Origin: Phoenix dactylifera
Lineage: Eukaryota > Streptophyta > Magnoliopsida > Arecales > Arecaceae
Direction: 5' to 3'
Assembly: GCF_009389715.1 (NCBI RefSeq)
Contig: NC_052399.1
Location: 27,041,146 to 27,105,145, forward strand
Length of the DNA: 64,000 nt
Under the pieces are notes generated by a model. The model was not told the origin of the DNA. It saw only the letters and a program-made list of their open reading frames with translations, and did not search any database. A program made the position numbers and the translations under genes. Shown here piece after piece: positions 1 through 11,436 of this stretch; positions within the stretch are counted from its first letter, which is position 1; every line of letters begins with the position of its first letter.

Positions 1-2500
1 AGCCACATCTGATTACTTCAAACATCTAAATTTAGTCCAAGCATCCAAATATCATGCAGGCATATTACAGTACCTTCATAACAAAAGAGCTATATAAATC
101 TCATTTCTTTCTTTCTTTCTTTCTTTTTGTACTGATCATATAAAGTTCCTAATTTACCAATTAAAAATGTTCATTTCAAATGCTTTTACTCTCCAATTTC
201 TCTTCTAAATTATATTTCTATCCAACAACCAAAATGTTGGCTTAGATTTTTGTTGATCATCAAAAGTATCATTCTCAATTCAGAAAACTAGTGCAGTCGG
301 ATATTTTTAACCAAGTATACGAGTTTCAAGTTTCTTGGACATTTTTGAGAAGTATAGTTACTGTGAGATAAAACGTAGTAAAACACCTCCATTTCATTAT
401 AGATATGAAAGAGATAAGCTGGGGGGACAACTTATTTTCTCAACATAAGGTAAAAGGTATCTTACAGCACTCCCACTTCACTGATCAAACTCAGACAAGG
501 AAAAAAGGGTGGGAGCTAGGCGGGCAAAACTGTAGAATCAGAAGTCAAAAATTCAAGCAGGAGCAAGTGATTCGTACTTTTACCTTCTGCAAGCCGAAAC
601 TATACCTTGTTTTTACTGTAATTAAATTTAAGGCTTTTATGGTTTACCACAGAATGCAGTGGCCTGTACATGGTGGCATATTCAAACTTAGAAGTGGTTT
701 AACATGTGGCAGATGAAGGCAAAGCTTTCAGCTGCATGGTGGGTCAGATATTTTGTTAGGTACCAAGAAAAAAACAAGCTGCCAATCTGATGCTTTCAGC
801 CCCTTATTATGTCCACAGATAGCTACACATCATTGAATGATTTCTAACACACCTCCAAACAAGGGATCTGCCACTTACACAGCATGTCCACTGCCTGTAA
901 CTGTCCTTTTTCACAAAAATAACCAGCCCCAAAAACCATCAACACCACCACCACCGCCACCCATTGCTACAATTTTTCTGCAACTTTGGTGCTCATACTT
1001 GTTGAGCCCCAACCAAATGTTACAAACTGCGAGTGATAAATGGCGCACATCTCATAGGACTTAGCTCCACAAGACATGCAAGGTCTGCCTGCAATTCTCA
1101 AATCTAAAGTAAGAAGTTCTAAAAAAAATATATTATAACCATAAAATAGGCAGTGCTAAAAAATTTAGAGCATATATAATCCCAAACAAAATAACTTAAA
1201 CAACAATACCCAACTAATCTCAAAAGTATCAATGCTAAAACATCCGTCCTAACATAATTCATTAAATATTATTTCTCAAGATTCCTAAAAGACCACAGCA
1301 CAAACTTCTATTCCATAAACTAAGGTCTGTCAAAAAGAAACAGGTTTATTTCTAGGCTCTCCCATACATCGCCCAAACCCAAAGTCCAAGCCATTCCTCA
1401 CTATCTGAAAGACAACAAGAAAATATAATGATGAGTTAATAACTCAGTAAGCTGCCTATAACACATCTAGTTGAATTAAGTTGGTAAATAAAATACTTCA
1501 GTAGATAAATATAGCTACATGAGTCTGTAAAGAAAATGACATGGGATCAAAATAAAAGTTCAATATTTGGTTTATGGATAATCAAATAACTTGAAACAGG
1601 TTTTTTCCTCTCTCTTTTTTGAAATGAAGGTAAAATAGTTAGATATTAATAAGAAATCTACTGAGAAATCAAACAATAAAAGTCCAAAAAAGTAATTATA
1701 CAATCCCTCTTTTGGTCTTCATAACTAAGGCCATGATTAGTACCATGACAAGGCCCAAAACTAAACTTGGCTGATGGTGCATTCCGAAATCACATTTAGC
1801 CCTATGATAGAGGACCGAAAGAAACTAGTTTTTGATGTTATGCTTTACCAGCAATCAACCTGCTAGCTAGCTAGATCCAAATCATAATCAAACTAAAGCA
1901 TAAAACTATTTGTTTATCTCAACTCCAAAATCAATTTGTAGTTTGTGGTCATACACACTCTATCAGTTTTTGGGATTCTTCTAAACATTTAAATATATGA
2001 CCATCACGATAATATAATTCAAATTTTTTTTATTTAAAATATTTCAACCATGATAAACTTATCTAACAAGTTCTTTTGATACATTTTCATTATGATAAAT
2101 TCAGCTAGTGTGTACTATTAAGATATTTCTATGCTTCATCCAAGGTAAAATAAAGCATAACATTTACTTTCGAATGATAAAATATTTGAGAAAGAAATAT
2201 GTAATTTATTTTTAAGAAATATCATAATTTCTATTTACCAACTATATATTTTAGAAGAACTAAATATGTAGAGATGTTAGTTACAAGATGAGTCATGATA
2301 CATATTTAGCAAAATATTTTTTTAATAAAATACTAAAATGATAGAGGTACTTATCTAATCAAAGGAATAATCAAGAACAAGATACCAAAGATACATTATC
2401 ACGATCCTAGATAATATAACGTAGCATCAATAGAGCCATATGACACTAAAACCTTGGCTAGAATTTACAAGAGTAACCATGAAATAATAGCCCTTGTTGA
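1..2500. other. AT-rich intergenic DNA, no gene recognised
   Basis: No coding sequence is supported here. Two short open frames (405-716 and 837-1064, plus strand) have low-complexity or unrecognisable products and no promoter or splice context. A short CTTT microsatellite lies at about 106-127. The rest is AT-rich with scattered A and T runs. Confidence 0.5.
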
Positions 2501-4398
2501 GAGAAAATATTACTGATGAGTCCAGAGCTAAAAATTAAGCCTCCCTATATTCCCTAACTAAGTTTGTTTAAATTAAAAAAATTAAATAGTTATTTATATA
2601 GGCAAAGATACTTATGATGGAAACCTACACCTTTCAATATAGGTTTCTAATGTACCACATTATATCCTGACATACATACTAGAACGATCAACTCAAGCAA
2701 ATAAACAAAAAAAATATACTAGAGCATAGGGTTTAGGCTCGCTGTAATCACCCAATACTTCGAGACTTCAATTCTCCATTCCTACTTCAAGATGCAAAAC
2801 CCTAGATCCTTGGTGTAACAGAGAGCAAAAATACAGATAAGTTGCATGATGATCATGCACGAAAAGAGGAAAAAGAGAGAAAGAATTAAGCAAGAGACAA
2901 GTAAATAGGGTAGAAGAGAGAGAAATAGATGAAAGAGGAGGGCTTACCTATGTGGATGTGAGAGAGGGATAAAGAAAGGGCAAGCAGGAAGACAGGGAGA
3001 GGTAGAGTGGTAAGGAACGAAAAGGAGATGGAAATAGAAGACAGAAAGTGAGAGAGAAAGAGAGAGAAATTAGGTAACGATAAGAGAGAAAGGAGAATTC
3101 ATGACAAAAAAAAGAGAGGAGCATGGGCTTGATTAAAGGAAATCATGTGAGATTTGGGTCAACTTATCAATTAAAGGAAGGGATTAGAGCTAGATTTGGG
3201 TTTAGATGGAAAGAGAGAAAAGAGATTTTTTTAAAAAAAATGAAAGAATGAGAGAGAGTGAGAGCGAGAAAGAAACAAAATCATAAGAGGGTGTGGATGC
3301 ATTGCATGGGGTATCGGCAATATGTGAAGTGCCAGTTTCATACGTCTAGAAAGATGATCCAATCAAGAAGAAAGAAATTTCTTTAATCCAGTTAGATCAA
3401 GTTAGTATCAAACCTAAGATTCTTCCTTTATAGATTCCTAGTGCATGGTTCAGATTTGCAAGTGGTAGAAGCAAAAGAAAGAAAAACTTTCAGTGCTTGA
3501 AGTACATTAAAGAATCAAGGTGCATATCATTACTGCTTTTATCTTAGTAGATGATGATATGAAAAGATACCTCACTCAACTAAAAGAGAAGATTACCCAT
3601 CTCACCAAATACCTCAATTAATGCCTTCTTCACTACCTGCAACTCCTATTACAAAATTGTCTTACTAGAGACAACGAAAAGAATATTCTATCAATATTGA
3701 AAAAGGTGGATACTTTATAGTAAATGATAAATTAAAACTAAAAAACTAAAATGCTTGATTACAAGATAGGAAAGTACGCATTTTTCTAACTCAAATTTAA
3801 TTTAGCAAGAGCTAGATTCCCTGGACAAGAAAAGTTCCGATCCAAGAGAATCATCTTACCCACCATGAGCTAATCTGGTCACTTTGGATAAGTTTGGACA
3901 ATCTTCGAGAGATCTATCATACCCAAGATGTACTCAATCAAGTACTGAAATTTCAAGAAACCATAACTTCTAATATAGAAAATATTTGATGATGCAACTA
4001 AAAGCAAAGTTAATATAGGAATCAAATATAACTTTTGCTAATTTAAAAATTTATATATATATATTATTATTTTTGTAATTTGTATCTTTTTTAAATTAGG
4101 AGAAAAATCTAACCCAACTTGGATTGGACTTTATTAACATTAAAAAGAAAAGTTTTCATCATCTTCTAATAAGAAGAGGAACTTGCTTAGAGCCCCACTT
4201 TCTAAAATTTTTATTGTTTATTATTTTATTTGAGAGATTCGAGTTGAGTAGGCTAAACATAATCTTTCCTTCTTCTTGATTAGATCAGAAGGCACCATTC
4301 TTATCATGAAATCGAGGGAGACTCGATTTACAACAATGTAACTTCTCTTTTCTTAGTTCTGCTTCTTTTTTTTTTCTTTTTTATGATCTAGATATTAC
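2500..4398 (-). other. Probable LTR and leader remnant of an old Ty3/gypsy element
   Basis: This stretch lies immediately downstream, on the minus strand, of the decayed gypsy pol that ends near 4398. Read on the minus strand, a TG-starting sequence at about 4398 follows the end of the coding remnant, as a 3' LTR would. The interval 2840-3280 is strongly purine-rich on the plus strand (GA and GAGAGA runs), so it is a CT-rich leader on the minus strand, which is common in LTRs of plant chromovirus-type elements. No matching 5' LTR was found, so the inner boundary and the far end are guesses. It could also be simple GA-rich intergenic DNA. Confidence 0.3.
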
Positions 4399-6700
4399 AT
4401 CATGTTCTCTTTAAAAAAATTTATCCTTGAAATTGATATGCCCGAGTTCTTGAAAAGGTAAAGGTACTTCTTCTCATGCTTCCAAGTAGCCCCCACTCTA
4501 AGTGATTGCTTCATCAAATCTTAACATTCATCATAGTGCAACACCTTAAAACCGATACTCCACACATGGTTAGGATATAACACATGCTTTTCAAGATGAA
4601 GACATGGAATATATTATAAAATCCAATAAAAGTAGGTGGTAGTAGCATGAGATAAGCTACCTTTCCACCCCTAAAAAAATCTCAAAAGGACCTACATGCT
4701 TGGGACTTAGCTTGTCCTAAACTTCAAAACTCATGACATAGTGACACCTTAAAAAGTATATGATCTACTACTTTAAATTTCAGATTTTTTTTCTTTTATT
4801 ATCAACAAGGCTCTTCTGATATTTTTTGAACTACATAGAATCATTTCTTGATCAGCTAAATCTTCTCCATGGTTTGTTGTTTTTTTTAATGTCCTCAACA
4901 ATTTTCTTTCACCAATATCATCCCAATATAAGGAGCTTTGCATTTCCTCCCATACGGAACCTCAAAGGGAACCATTTCTATGCTAGCTTGATAGTTATTG
5001 TTGTAAGCAAACTCCACTAATGGTAAATGCTTATTTCAATAATACTTCAACTTCAGCTTACAAATCCTCAGCATATATTGTAGAATTTGGCTTAACCTCT
5101 CTGATTGCCATCAGTTTGAGGCTAAGAGATTGTACTAAATTTCAATTTGGTCTGTATGGCCTGATATAAGTTCCAATGGAGATGAAAATCTTTCTTCCCT
5201 ATTGGATATAATAGATTCAGGAGTACTGTGAAACCTCGCCATCTCATTATCACATGGCTTCGCTAGCTTTTCGAGAGAAAAGACCGACCATAATAGGCAA
5301 AAGATGTATGCTAACTTCTTCAATCTATTTGCTATCACCCAAATAACATCATTTTGTTTGAGAGTCCTAAGTAGCCTTGTTACGAAGCCCGTAGTTATAC
5401 GCTACGCTCTCACTTCTATACAAAGACAGAAAGAGGCTATGTGAACCTGCTAACCTTTGGTGCTCAAGCTTTACCTTCTAATAAACTAGACCTTGTGCAA
5501 CAAATTGTGCATTCTCCCTCTCCATACTATTCTACCAATATAACTCCCTTAAATCTTTATATATCTTACCGCCTCTAGGGTGAACAATATATTCAATATA
5601 AAGAGCTTCCTCTAGAGTTCCTTTTTTTTAAAAATCTTGATCTACTGGCACACAAAACATGTTAGCAAATCTAAAAGACCCATTCTTATGAATTCAAAAT
5701 TCAGAATAACCACTCAATCCCACTATACTCCTGATCTTCAATAGCTGACAATCAAAATGTTGATTTTTTTTCAATCAATATAGAAATTTAACTCAAACGT
5801 CGGCCAAGTGTGTGTCAGAATCATGAAGGTGCAATTCTATTCTCATTGTCCGCAAGTTCTCTAAGATGTGCATATGTGTGGTGAACAAAGCAACCAGATA
5901 GCCTGATAACTTCTGGCTTAGTCTATTAGCTCCCACATTGACTTTTCTAGAATGATAATTATTGAAATGTCATAATCCTTCAATAGCTCAAATCACCTCA
6001 ACAATCTCATATTTATTTTCTTTTGAGTGAAGACGTATTTCAAGCTTTTATGGTCTATTAAATATTTCATATTACACTACATAAGTACTGCCTCAAAATT
6101 TTAAGAGCAAAAATCATTGTTGATAACTCATGAGGCTTTAGGTACTTAGAAGCATAAGATACCATCTTTCTATTTCACGTTAAAACACATTGCAAGCCTT
6201 TCTTGAAAGCATCACTATAAATAGTGAAACTTCCATTCCTAGAAGTAAGTGTGAATTGAAATGATAGTAGATGTTTGTTTAGCGCCAAAATATCTATTCA
6301 CACTCTTTCTCCATTTGATCTCGTTTTGAATCAAGTAGGTCAAAGGCTATCCCGAGAAAGCTTGAATATTAGACACATTAGTTGGTTTACACTAATTTAC
6401 AACTATCTCTGCCTTCTTTGGATTCATAAAGATGTCATCTTTAGAGATCATATACCCAAGGAAGGAGATTCTGTCCAGCCAAAACTTATATTTTTCAATT
6501 TAGGTTCCACACCACTATTCTCAAATGCTTCTCGTAATTCTCCTAGCTTTTACAGTACACCAAGATATCATCAAAGAAAATCAATACATATTGCTCTAAA
6601 TTGGATTTAAAAATTCTATTAATTAAATTCATAAATGTTGCACGGATGTTCATCAGTCTGAAGGCTGTCTTGGGTTTACCTCCTAAGTTGTTGTTGGTGC
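4398..6700 (-). mobile_element. Decayed Ty3/gypsy (chromovirus-like) pol: RT, RNase H, integrase
   Basis: Translating the minus strand in pieces gives the expected domain order from high to low coordinate. A reverse transcriptase block contains DDILVY, the catalytic Asp pair, at about 6555-6572, followed by a region resembling the RT thumb. The RNase H block has YASKYLKPHE at about 6128-6160, then a region like the HKSLKY motif. The integrase block includes LPLVEFAYNN at about 4998-5026 and ends in a part resembling the GPF and chromodomain region near 4600-4720. Many stops and frameshifts break every frame; the longest intact piece is 5135-5338, within integrase. Protease, Gag and the N-terminal part of RT are not recognisable. 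This is an old, dead insertion. The RT core is lost above about 6700, roughly 640 bp before the young element begins. Confidence 0.75.
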
Positions 6701-7334
6701 ATCATTAGCCATGATCTTGCATTAATAGTAGCTAAATCAGAGGTCAATTTATTCCCCATGTGGACTAGAGAACACGACATCATGGATGCTTTTGGAGTTA
6801 ACCATGGCCAATTATGATGTAATGTTTGTGAATTGGATTAAATTAGATTTGGACTCTTAGCCTGACGAAAACACCAAAGATTAAAGGAGGAAAAATATGA
6901 GAATTTGTGCAGTCATATGTTTAATCCCATATTAATTGTACATTGGAGAATTCTTAGGTATTTCTACATAGCCAACAACCCCAAATAATATCTTATGACT
7001 ATTTTTTTAGTTGAGATCCTTGATTGTTATAGTACTGGCCTACCTTAAGTTGTTTAAAAGAGCAATGCTAAAGATACCAATTCAGTCCCAAAAAAACTAT
7101 CTAAGAGGATACGTTCCAAAAAATTCATGGATCAGTTGAAATATATAATAATATGCAAACATACATATGTGTAGGTTTTATGTGTGACCATAACCATATT
7201 TTCTCTAGCTTTAGCCATATTCATTTGCATTAGGCAACAAACTTCAAGCATGCAGCCCCATTTTTTAGCATTTTTTGAATTTTGAGGAGGTAGTCCATTT
7301 CAAGAATATGGGATAAAATATCATGATTCCATTA
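6700..7334. other. Intergenic DNA left of the young retrotransposon
   Basis: No gene is seen. On the minus strand the sequence does not continue the RT domain of the neighbouring gypsy remnant. It is AT-rich and ends at the CTTTG target-site copy of the young element. Confidence 0.5.
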
Positions 7335-7410
7335 CTTTGTGTTACGGGGGAACTCAGCCACCATGCCCCACGTGACCGACACGCGCGCCCAAGAAGACTA
7401 CAGCGGCCCC

Positions 7411-7650
7411 TTGATCCAGTAACCCGACCCCGAGTCGGATATCTTCGGCTTCGCAGCCCGACCCCGAGTCGGTTGCCCCTTGATCCAGTAACCCGACCCC
7501 GAGTCGGATATCTTCGGCTTCGCAGCCCGACCCCGAGTCGGCTGCCCCTTGATCCAGTAACCCGACCCCGAGTCGGATATCTTCGGCTTCGCAGCCCGAC
7601 CCCGAGTCGGCTGCCCCTTGATCCAGCAATCCGACCCCGAGTCGGCAATC
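7411..7650 (+). repeat. U3 tandem repeat, 69-bp unit, with palindromes
   Basis: Units starting at 7411, 7480 and 7549, plus a partial unit from 7618, repeat TTGATCCAGTAACCCGACC and following bases. Each full unit has two copies of CCGACCCCGAGTCGG, an inverted repeat with CCGAC/GTCGG arms around a 5-base centre. Seven copies occur per LTR. The same array is in the 3' LTR at about 15630-15869. Position upstream of the TATA box suggests a repeated enhancer or protein-binding array (inference). Confidence 0.85.
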
Positions 7651-7892
7651 TCTCGACAACGACAGGCTGTTCCCCTGAAGCACGCCACGACCCTCTACTC
7701 CACTACTCCCTGCAACGGTCGTATCCGGCGCTGCTCCACGATCTCCTGTAACAGCCGTACAAAGCGGAGCTCCACTACGCCCTGTCACGGCCGTACCCAG
7801 CGCTGCCCCACGACGCCCTGTAACGGCCATGTCAGTGGCAACTCCATCGTGCCACACGATGACCAACCCCCCAGAAGGACCCCCCAGCCTGG

Positions 7893-7899
7893 TATATAT
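7893..7899 (+). promoter_or_regulatory. LTR TATA box
   Basis: TATATAT lies in the LTR downstream of the U3 repeats and would place the genomic RNA start near 7925. The matching box in the 3' LTR is at 16112-16118. Confidence 0.6.
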
Positions 7900-8158
7900 G
7901 CTGCGGGGGGGAGAAGGGGGGAGGTAAGCAAGAACTTCCAGTGCATTCTCCTACTACCTACAATTATCTCTCCTTCTCCTCCAATCTCCTCTGACTTGAT
8001 CGTCGGAGGGCCCCCACTACCCCAGTGGTGGTGCGAGGCTTGCTTGCAGGTTTTCCGGTGGAAAGTGGAGCGTAATCAACACCAACCAAGGCGACTCAGA
8101 CGGAACCCCGTTCACACCGCTGTGCCAATCGTTCTCGGTTTGGACCACCAGCAACAGT

Positions 8159-8176
8159 TGGCGCTAGAGGAAGGGC
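8159..8176 (+). other. Primer-binding site of the retrotransposon
   Basis: TGGCGCTAGAGGAAGGGC begins two bases after the 5' LTR end. The TGGCGC start is usual for plant Ty3/gypsy primer-binding sites. I cannot name the tRNA with confidence. Confidence 0.6.
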
Positions 8177-8197
8177 ACGAATCTTAGAGCGATCGTA

Positions 8198-9976
8198 ATG
8201 GCACGGCGAGGTGGTCGTGGAGCTTCCAATACCTCCGGTCGCGGGGCCTCTCGCGCCTCCGGCCGGGAGGCCGCTGCGTCTCCAACACATTCTCAGCAAC
8301 ACTCCACCGTTCCACCCCCCATTCAGATGGTCGAAGCCGCTCAGTTCGACCAGTTAGCCCAGCAGGTTCGCACCCTCGCGGAGGCAGTGCAGAACCTGCA
8401 GGATGTGATGTCTCGGGCGCCGCAGCGGGCCCAGGAGCCGCTGCTCCCTGAGCGCTCACCTGTCCTCCTCAACCCGCGCTCCTTCCTCTCCCATGGGGAG
8501 GAGCGCCGGCGCGAAGAAGACTCTCGAGCACGGTCCATTCTGCCGGGACCTTCCCATCGGAGCTGCGCGGGGTACGAGAGGCGGGCCCGAACGCGTTCCC
8601 AGACCCCCCAGTCCTCAAGGAACCCGCGCTCCAGTCGGTCCCCCTCTCGGTGCTCCTTGTCTCCCACCCATCGGTCGCGCTCTCTGGACCGGCGGGTGGA
8701 CGATCTCCACCGACAACTCCAGGTCCTGAAGGGCCACTCCAAAGATCCCTTCGCCGACTTGGAGATCTCCTCCCAGCCGGCGCTTGCCTCGAGGATCCTG
8801 CGGACCCCGAATCCGCCGGGGTTTAAAATGCCGGCGATCGAGCCCTATGACGGGGCGGCGGACCCGCGAGATCACGTCGAGAGTTTCAGGACTCTTATGC
8901 TCCTCCACGGAGCATCAGATCCTCTCCTCTGCAAGGCCTTCCCAGCGACCCTCCGTGGCCCGGCAAGGGCGTGGTTCGCCGGCTTGGAGGCTAACTCAAT
9001 CCAGTCCTTCGACCAGTTTACTCGCCTCTTCATCACCCATTTCGCCGTCAGTAGCCGGCGGCGACTGGTCTCCGACTCCCTCTTCGATATCCGGCAAAAC
9101 GGGGGAGAAAGCTTGCGGGATTATCTTACCCGCTTCAACAAGGCTACGCTGGAAGTCCGGAACCTGAGCCAGGAGGTGGCTCTTTCAGCCCTGAAGCGTG
9201 GCTTCCGAAAGGGCAGACTCACCTTCTCCCTGGACAAACGCCTGCCGCGGAGCTTCCCGGAGCTGTTGTCCCGGGCGAACCAGTATGCGGACGCCGAGGA
9301 GGCGGCCGCCCACCGGAGCAAGGAGGCCGCCGAGATCCCTCCAAAGCTCGGGAAGAAAAGGCGAAAAGAGGCACGCCAGAGGAGGAGCCCGACGCCTCAA
9401 CGTCGGCGCAGAAGCCTGTCGCCGGCGAGGAACCACGGCGCCCTACGCCCTCGTTCTCCGCCCCGACGTTTCAACCGGTACACTCCTCTCCTGACTCCCC
9501 GGACCCAGATCCTCATGGAAATCAAGGGGCGGGAGGACCTCCCGGTCTCGAGACAGATGAAGAAGATCCCTGGGAGGAGGCCCTCTCGGGCGTACTGTGA
9601 GTACCACCGAGACCACGGCCACGACACCGAAGACTGCTTCCAGCTTCGGGACGAGATCGAGGCTCTCATCCGCCGAGGGCGTCTCGGTCGATACGTGAAC
9701 GACCGACGTCCCCCCGCAGACTCGCGTCCGGCCGACCAGGCCCCTCCGGAGCCTCGAGAGCAGAATCGACCCGTCGCGGGCGTGATCCATACTATCACTG
9801 GGGGCTGCCCCCGGCCCGAGAGGAACGCAGGGGTCTCTCAACCATGCGCCGGAGAGGAGGCCCACGATCCATGGCAACCTGAACAGCTCCGGCTTGGCAG
9901 GCTCCATCGCACCTGCACCTATATTTATAGCCAAACTGCGGCCCCCCGGTCGTTCCGATACGGGTGGCTCCAATAA
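8198..9976 (+). CDS. gag: Retrotransposon Gag protein (592 aa), pol absent
   Basis: The structural protein would form the virus-like particle that packages element RNA in the cytoplasm. After an Arg/Ser/Pro-rich N-terminal part (about 1-200), residues about 211-370 form a Retrotrans_gag-type domain (AIEPYDGAADPRDHVESF, then ARAWFAGL, then SLRDYLTRFN). A basic Arg-rich linker follows, then a knuckle-like CEYHRDHGHDTEDC with Cys467 as its first residue. The start at 8198 is the first ATG after the primer-binding site that opens the long frame. The frame ends soon after VIHTITGG, a motif that in autonomous relatives leads toward protease; here it runs into unrelated codons and stops. No pol follows. 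An intact frame in an element with near-identical LTRs suggests Gag is, or recently was, functional. Confidence 0.88.
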   Translation: MARRGGRGASNTSGRGASRASGREAAASPTHSQQHSTVPPPIQMVEAAQFDQLAQQVRTLAEAVQNLQDVMSRAPQRAQEPLLPERSPVLLNPRSFLSHGEERRREEDSRARSILPGPSHRSCAGYERRARTRSQTPQSSRNPRSSRSPSRCSLSPTHRSRSLDRRVDDLHRQLQVLKGHSKDPFADLEISSQPALASRILRTPNPPGFKMPAIEPYDGAADPRDHVESFRTLMLLHGASDPLLCKAFPATLRGPARAWFAGLEANSIQSFDQFTRLFITHFAVSSRRRLVSDSLFDIRQNGGESLRDYLTRFNKATLEVRNLSQEVALSALKRGFRKGRLTFSLDKRLPRSFPELLSRANQYADAEEAAAHRSKEAAEIPPKLGKKRRKEARQRRSPTPQRRRRSLSPARNHGALRPRSPPRRFNRYTPLLTPRTQILMEIKGREDLPVSRQMKKIPGRRPSRAYCEYHRDHGHDTEDCFQLRDEIEALIRRGRLGRYVNDRRPPADSRPADQAPPEPREQNRPVAGVIHTITGGCPRPERNAGVSQPCAGEEAHDPWQPEQLRLGRLHRTCTYIYSQTAAPRSFRYGWLQ

Positions 9977-10330
9977 ATGCGGGCGCATTGAATCCGGAGC
10001 CGATCCGGCCCTCGAGGTGTATCTTCCCACGATTTCCTAAGCGTCATTCTTCTTAATCGCATTTTTTGTGCAGGACACTCCGGGTGGCCTGTACCCCTAG
10101 GTCCACGTATCTCCGCTCGCGCCCCAGGCCGCATCCGCCTCGAAGAACGCGCGTATCGCGGCCGCTTAACTGACACTCCTCGCAAGCAGCAACTGGCGAT
10201 CTGATTTCCCAGGTAACCCCTTAATTAGCACTTAATGCCCATCTGGTGTTCTCCAGGCGACGCTTGGAGAGGAGGAGAAATACAATCGCAGCTGGCCATG
10301 GAGAAATTCCGTCGGGCGGCAAGCGACAGG
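9977..10330 (+). other. Junction between gag and the tandem arrays; pol deleted
   Basis: In autonomous Tat-type elements protease, RT, RNase H and integrase would lie here. None of their motifs is visible in this 354-bp spacer, which leads straight into the 121-bp repeats. The spacer is GC-rich, with no supported reading frame. Confidence 0.7.
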
Positions 10331-11436
10331 CGCACGACCAGCGAGCGGAATTTTCCGAGGCTCGGCCCTCGAATGCCAGGCTAACCCGATGATCATCCCG
10401 GGAGCAGACTAGCCTGAAGCCCCGACCGGTCGCCTCGGCTTGCGCCAGCCTTGGCCGACCAACGAGCGGAATCTCCCGAGGCTCGGCCCTTGGATGCCAG
10501 GCTAACCCGATGATCATCCCGGGAGCAGACTAGCCTGAAGCCCCGACCGGTCGCCTCGGCTTGCGCCGGCCTTGGCCGACCAACGAGTGGAATTTCCCGA
10601 GGCTCGGCCCTCGGATGCCAGGCTAACCCGATGATCATCCCGGGAGCAGACTAGCCTGAAGCCCCGACCGGTCGCCTCGGCTTGCGCCAGCCTTGGCCGA
10701 CCAACGAGCGGAATCTTCCGAGGCTCGGCCCTCGGATGCCAGGCTAACCCGATGATCATCTCGGGAGCAGACTAGCCTGAAGCCCCGACCGGTCGCCTCG
10801 GCTTGCGCCAGCCTTGGCCGACCAACGAGCGGAATCTCCCGAGGCTCGGCCCTCGGATGCCAGGCTAACCCGATGATCATCCCGGGAGCAGACTAGCCTG
10901 AAGCCCCGACCGGTCGCCTCGGCTTGCGCCAGCCTTGGCCGACCAACGAGCGGAATTTCCCGAGGCTCGGCCCTTCGATGCCAGGCTAACCCGATGATCA
11001 TCCCGGGAGCAGACTAGCCTGAAGCCCCGACCGGTCGCCTCGGCTTGCGCCAGCCTTGGCCGACCAACGAGCGGAATTTCCCGAGGCTCGGCCCTTGGAT
11101 GCCAGGCTAACCCGATGATCATCCCGGGAGCAGACTAGCCTGAAGCCCCGACCGGTCGCCTCGGCTTGCGCCAGCCTTGGCCGACCAACGAGCGGAATTT
11201 CCCGAGGCTCGGCCCTTGGATGCCAGGCTAACCCGATGATCATCCCGGGAGCAGACTAGCCTGAAGCCCCGACCGGTCGCCTCGGCTTGCGCCAGCCTTG
11301 GCCGACCAACGAGCGGAATCTCCCGAGGCTCGGCCCTCGGATGCCAGGCTAACCCGATGATCATCCCGGGAGCAGACTAGCCTGAAGCCCCGACCGGTCG
11401 CCTCGGCTTGCGCCAGCCTTGGCCGACCAACGAGCG
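10331..11436 (+). repeat. Tandem array of a 121-bp unit, about nine copies
   Basis: The marker GATGATCAT recurs at 10388, 10509, 10630, 10751, 10872, 10993, 11114, 11235 and 11356, exactly 121 bp apart. Copies differ by only a few bases. Each shows a minus-strand open frame of about 81 codons that recurs with the unit (121 is not a multiple of 3, so each frame spans two units); these are repeat artefacts, not genes. Hypervariable tandem repeats in the 3' untranslated part are known in Tat-lineage elements and can seed satellite DNA. Confidence 0.95.

Larger units (their letters stand above)
7340..8156 (+). repeat. 5' LTR (817 bp)
   Basis: It begins TGTTACGG and ends CAACA (TG...CA ends) and is matched by 15559-16375 at a constant offset of 8219 bp. 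U3 carries 69-bp tandem repeats, and a TATATAT box lies at 7893-7899. The open frames seen here (for example 7354-7866 minus and 7618-8187 plus) come from the repeats and recur in the 3' LTR; they are not genes. Confidence 0.95.

Noticed and set aside
7265-8187. Open frames on both strands in the 5' LTR, repeated at 15302-16439
   Set aside because: They come from the 69-bp U3 repeats and GC-rich LTR sequence, and are present identically in both LTRs.
10393-11364. A ladder of 81-codon minus-strand open frames
   Set aside because: They recur every 121 bp with near-identical sequence because the DNA is a tandem array; there is no promoter or codon signal.
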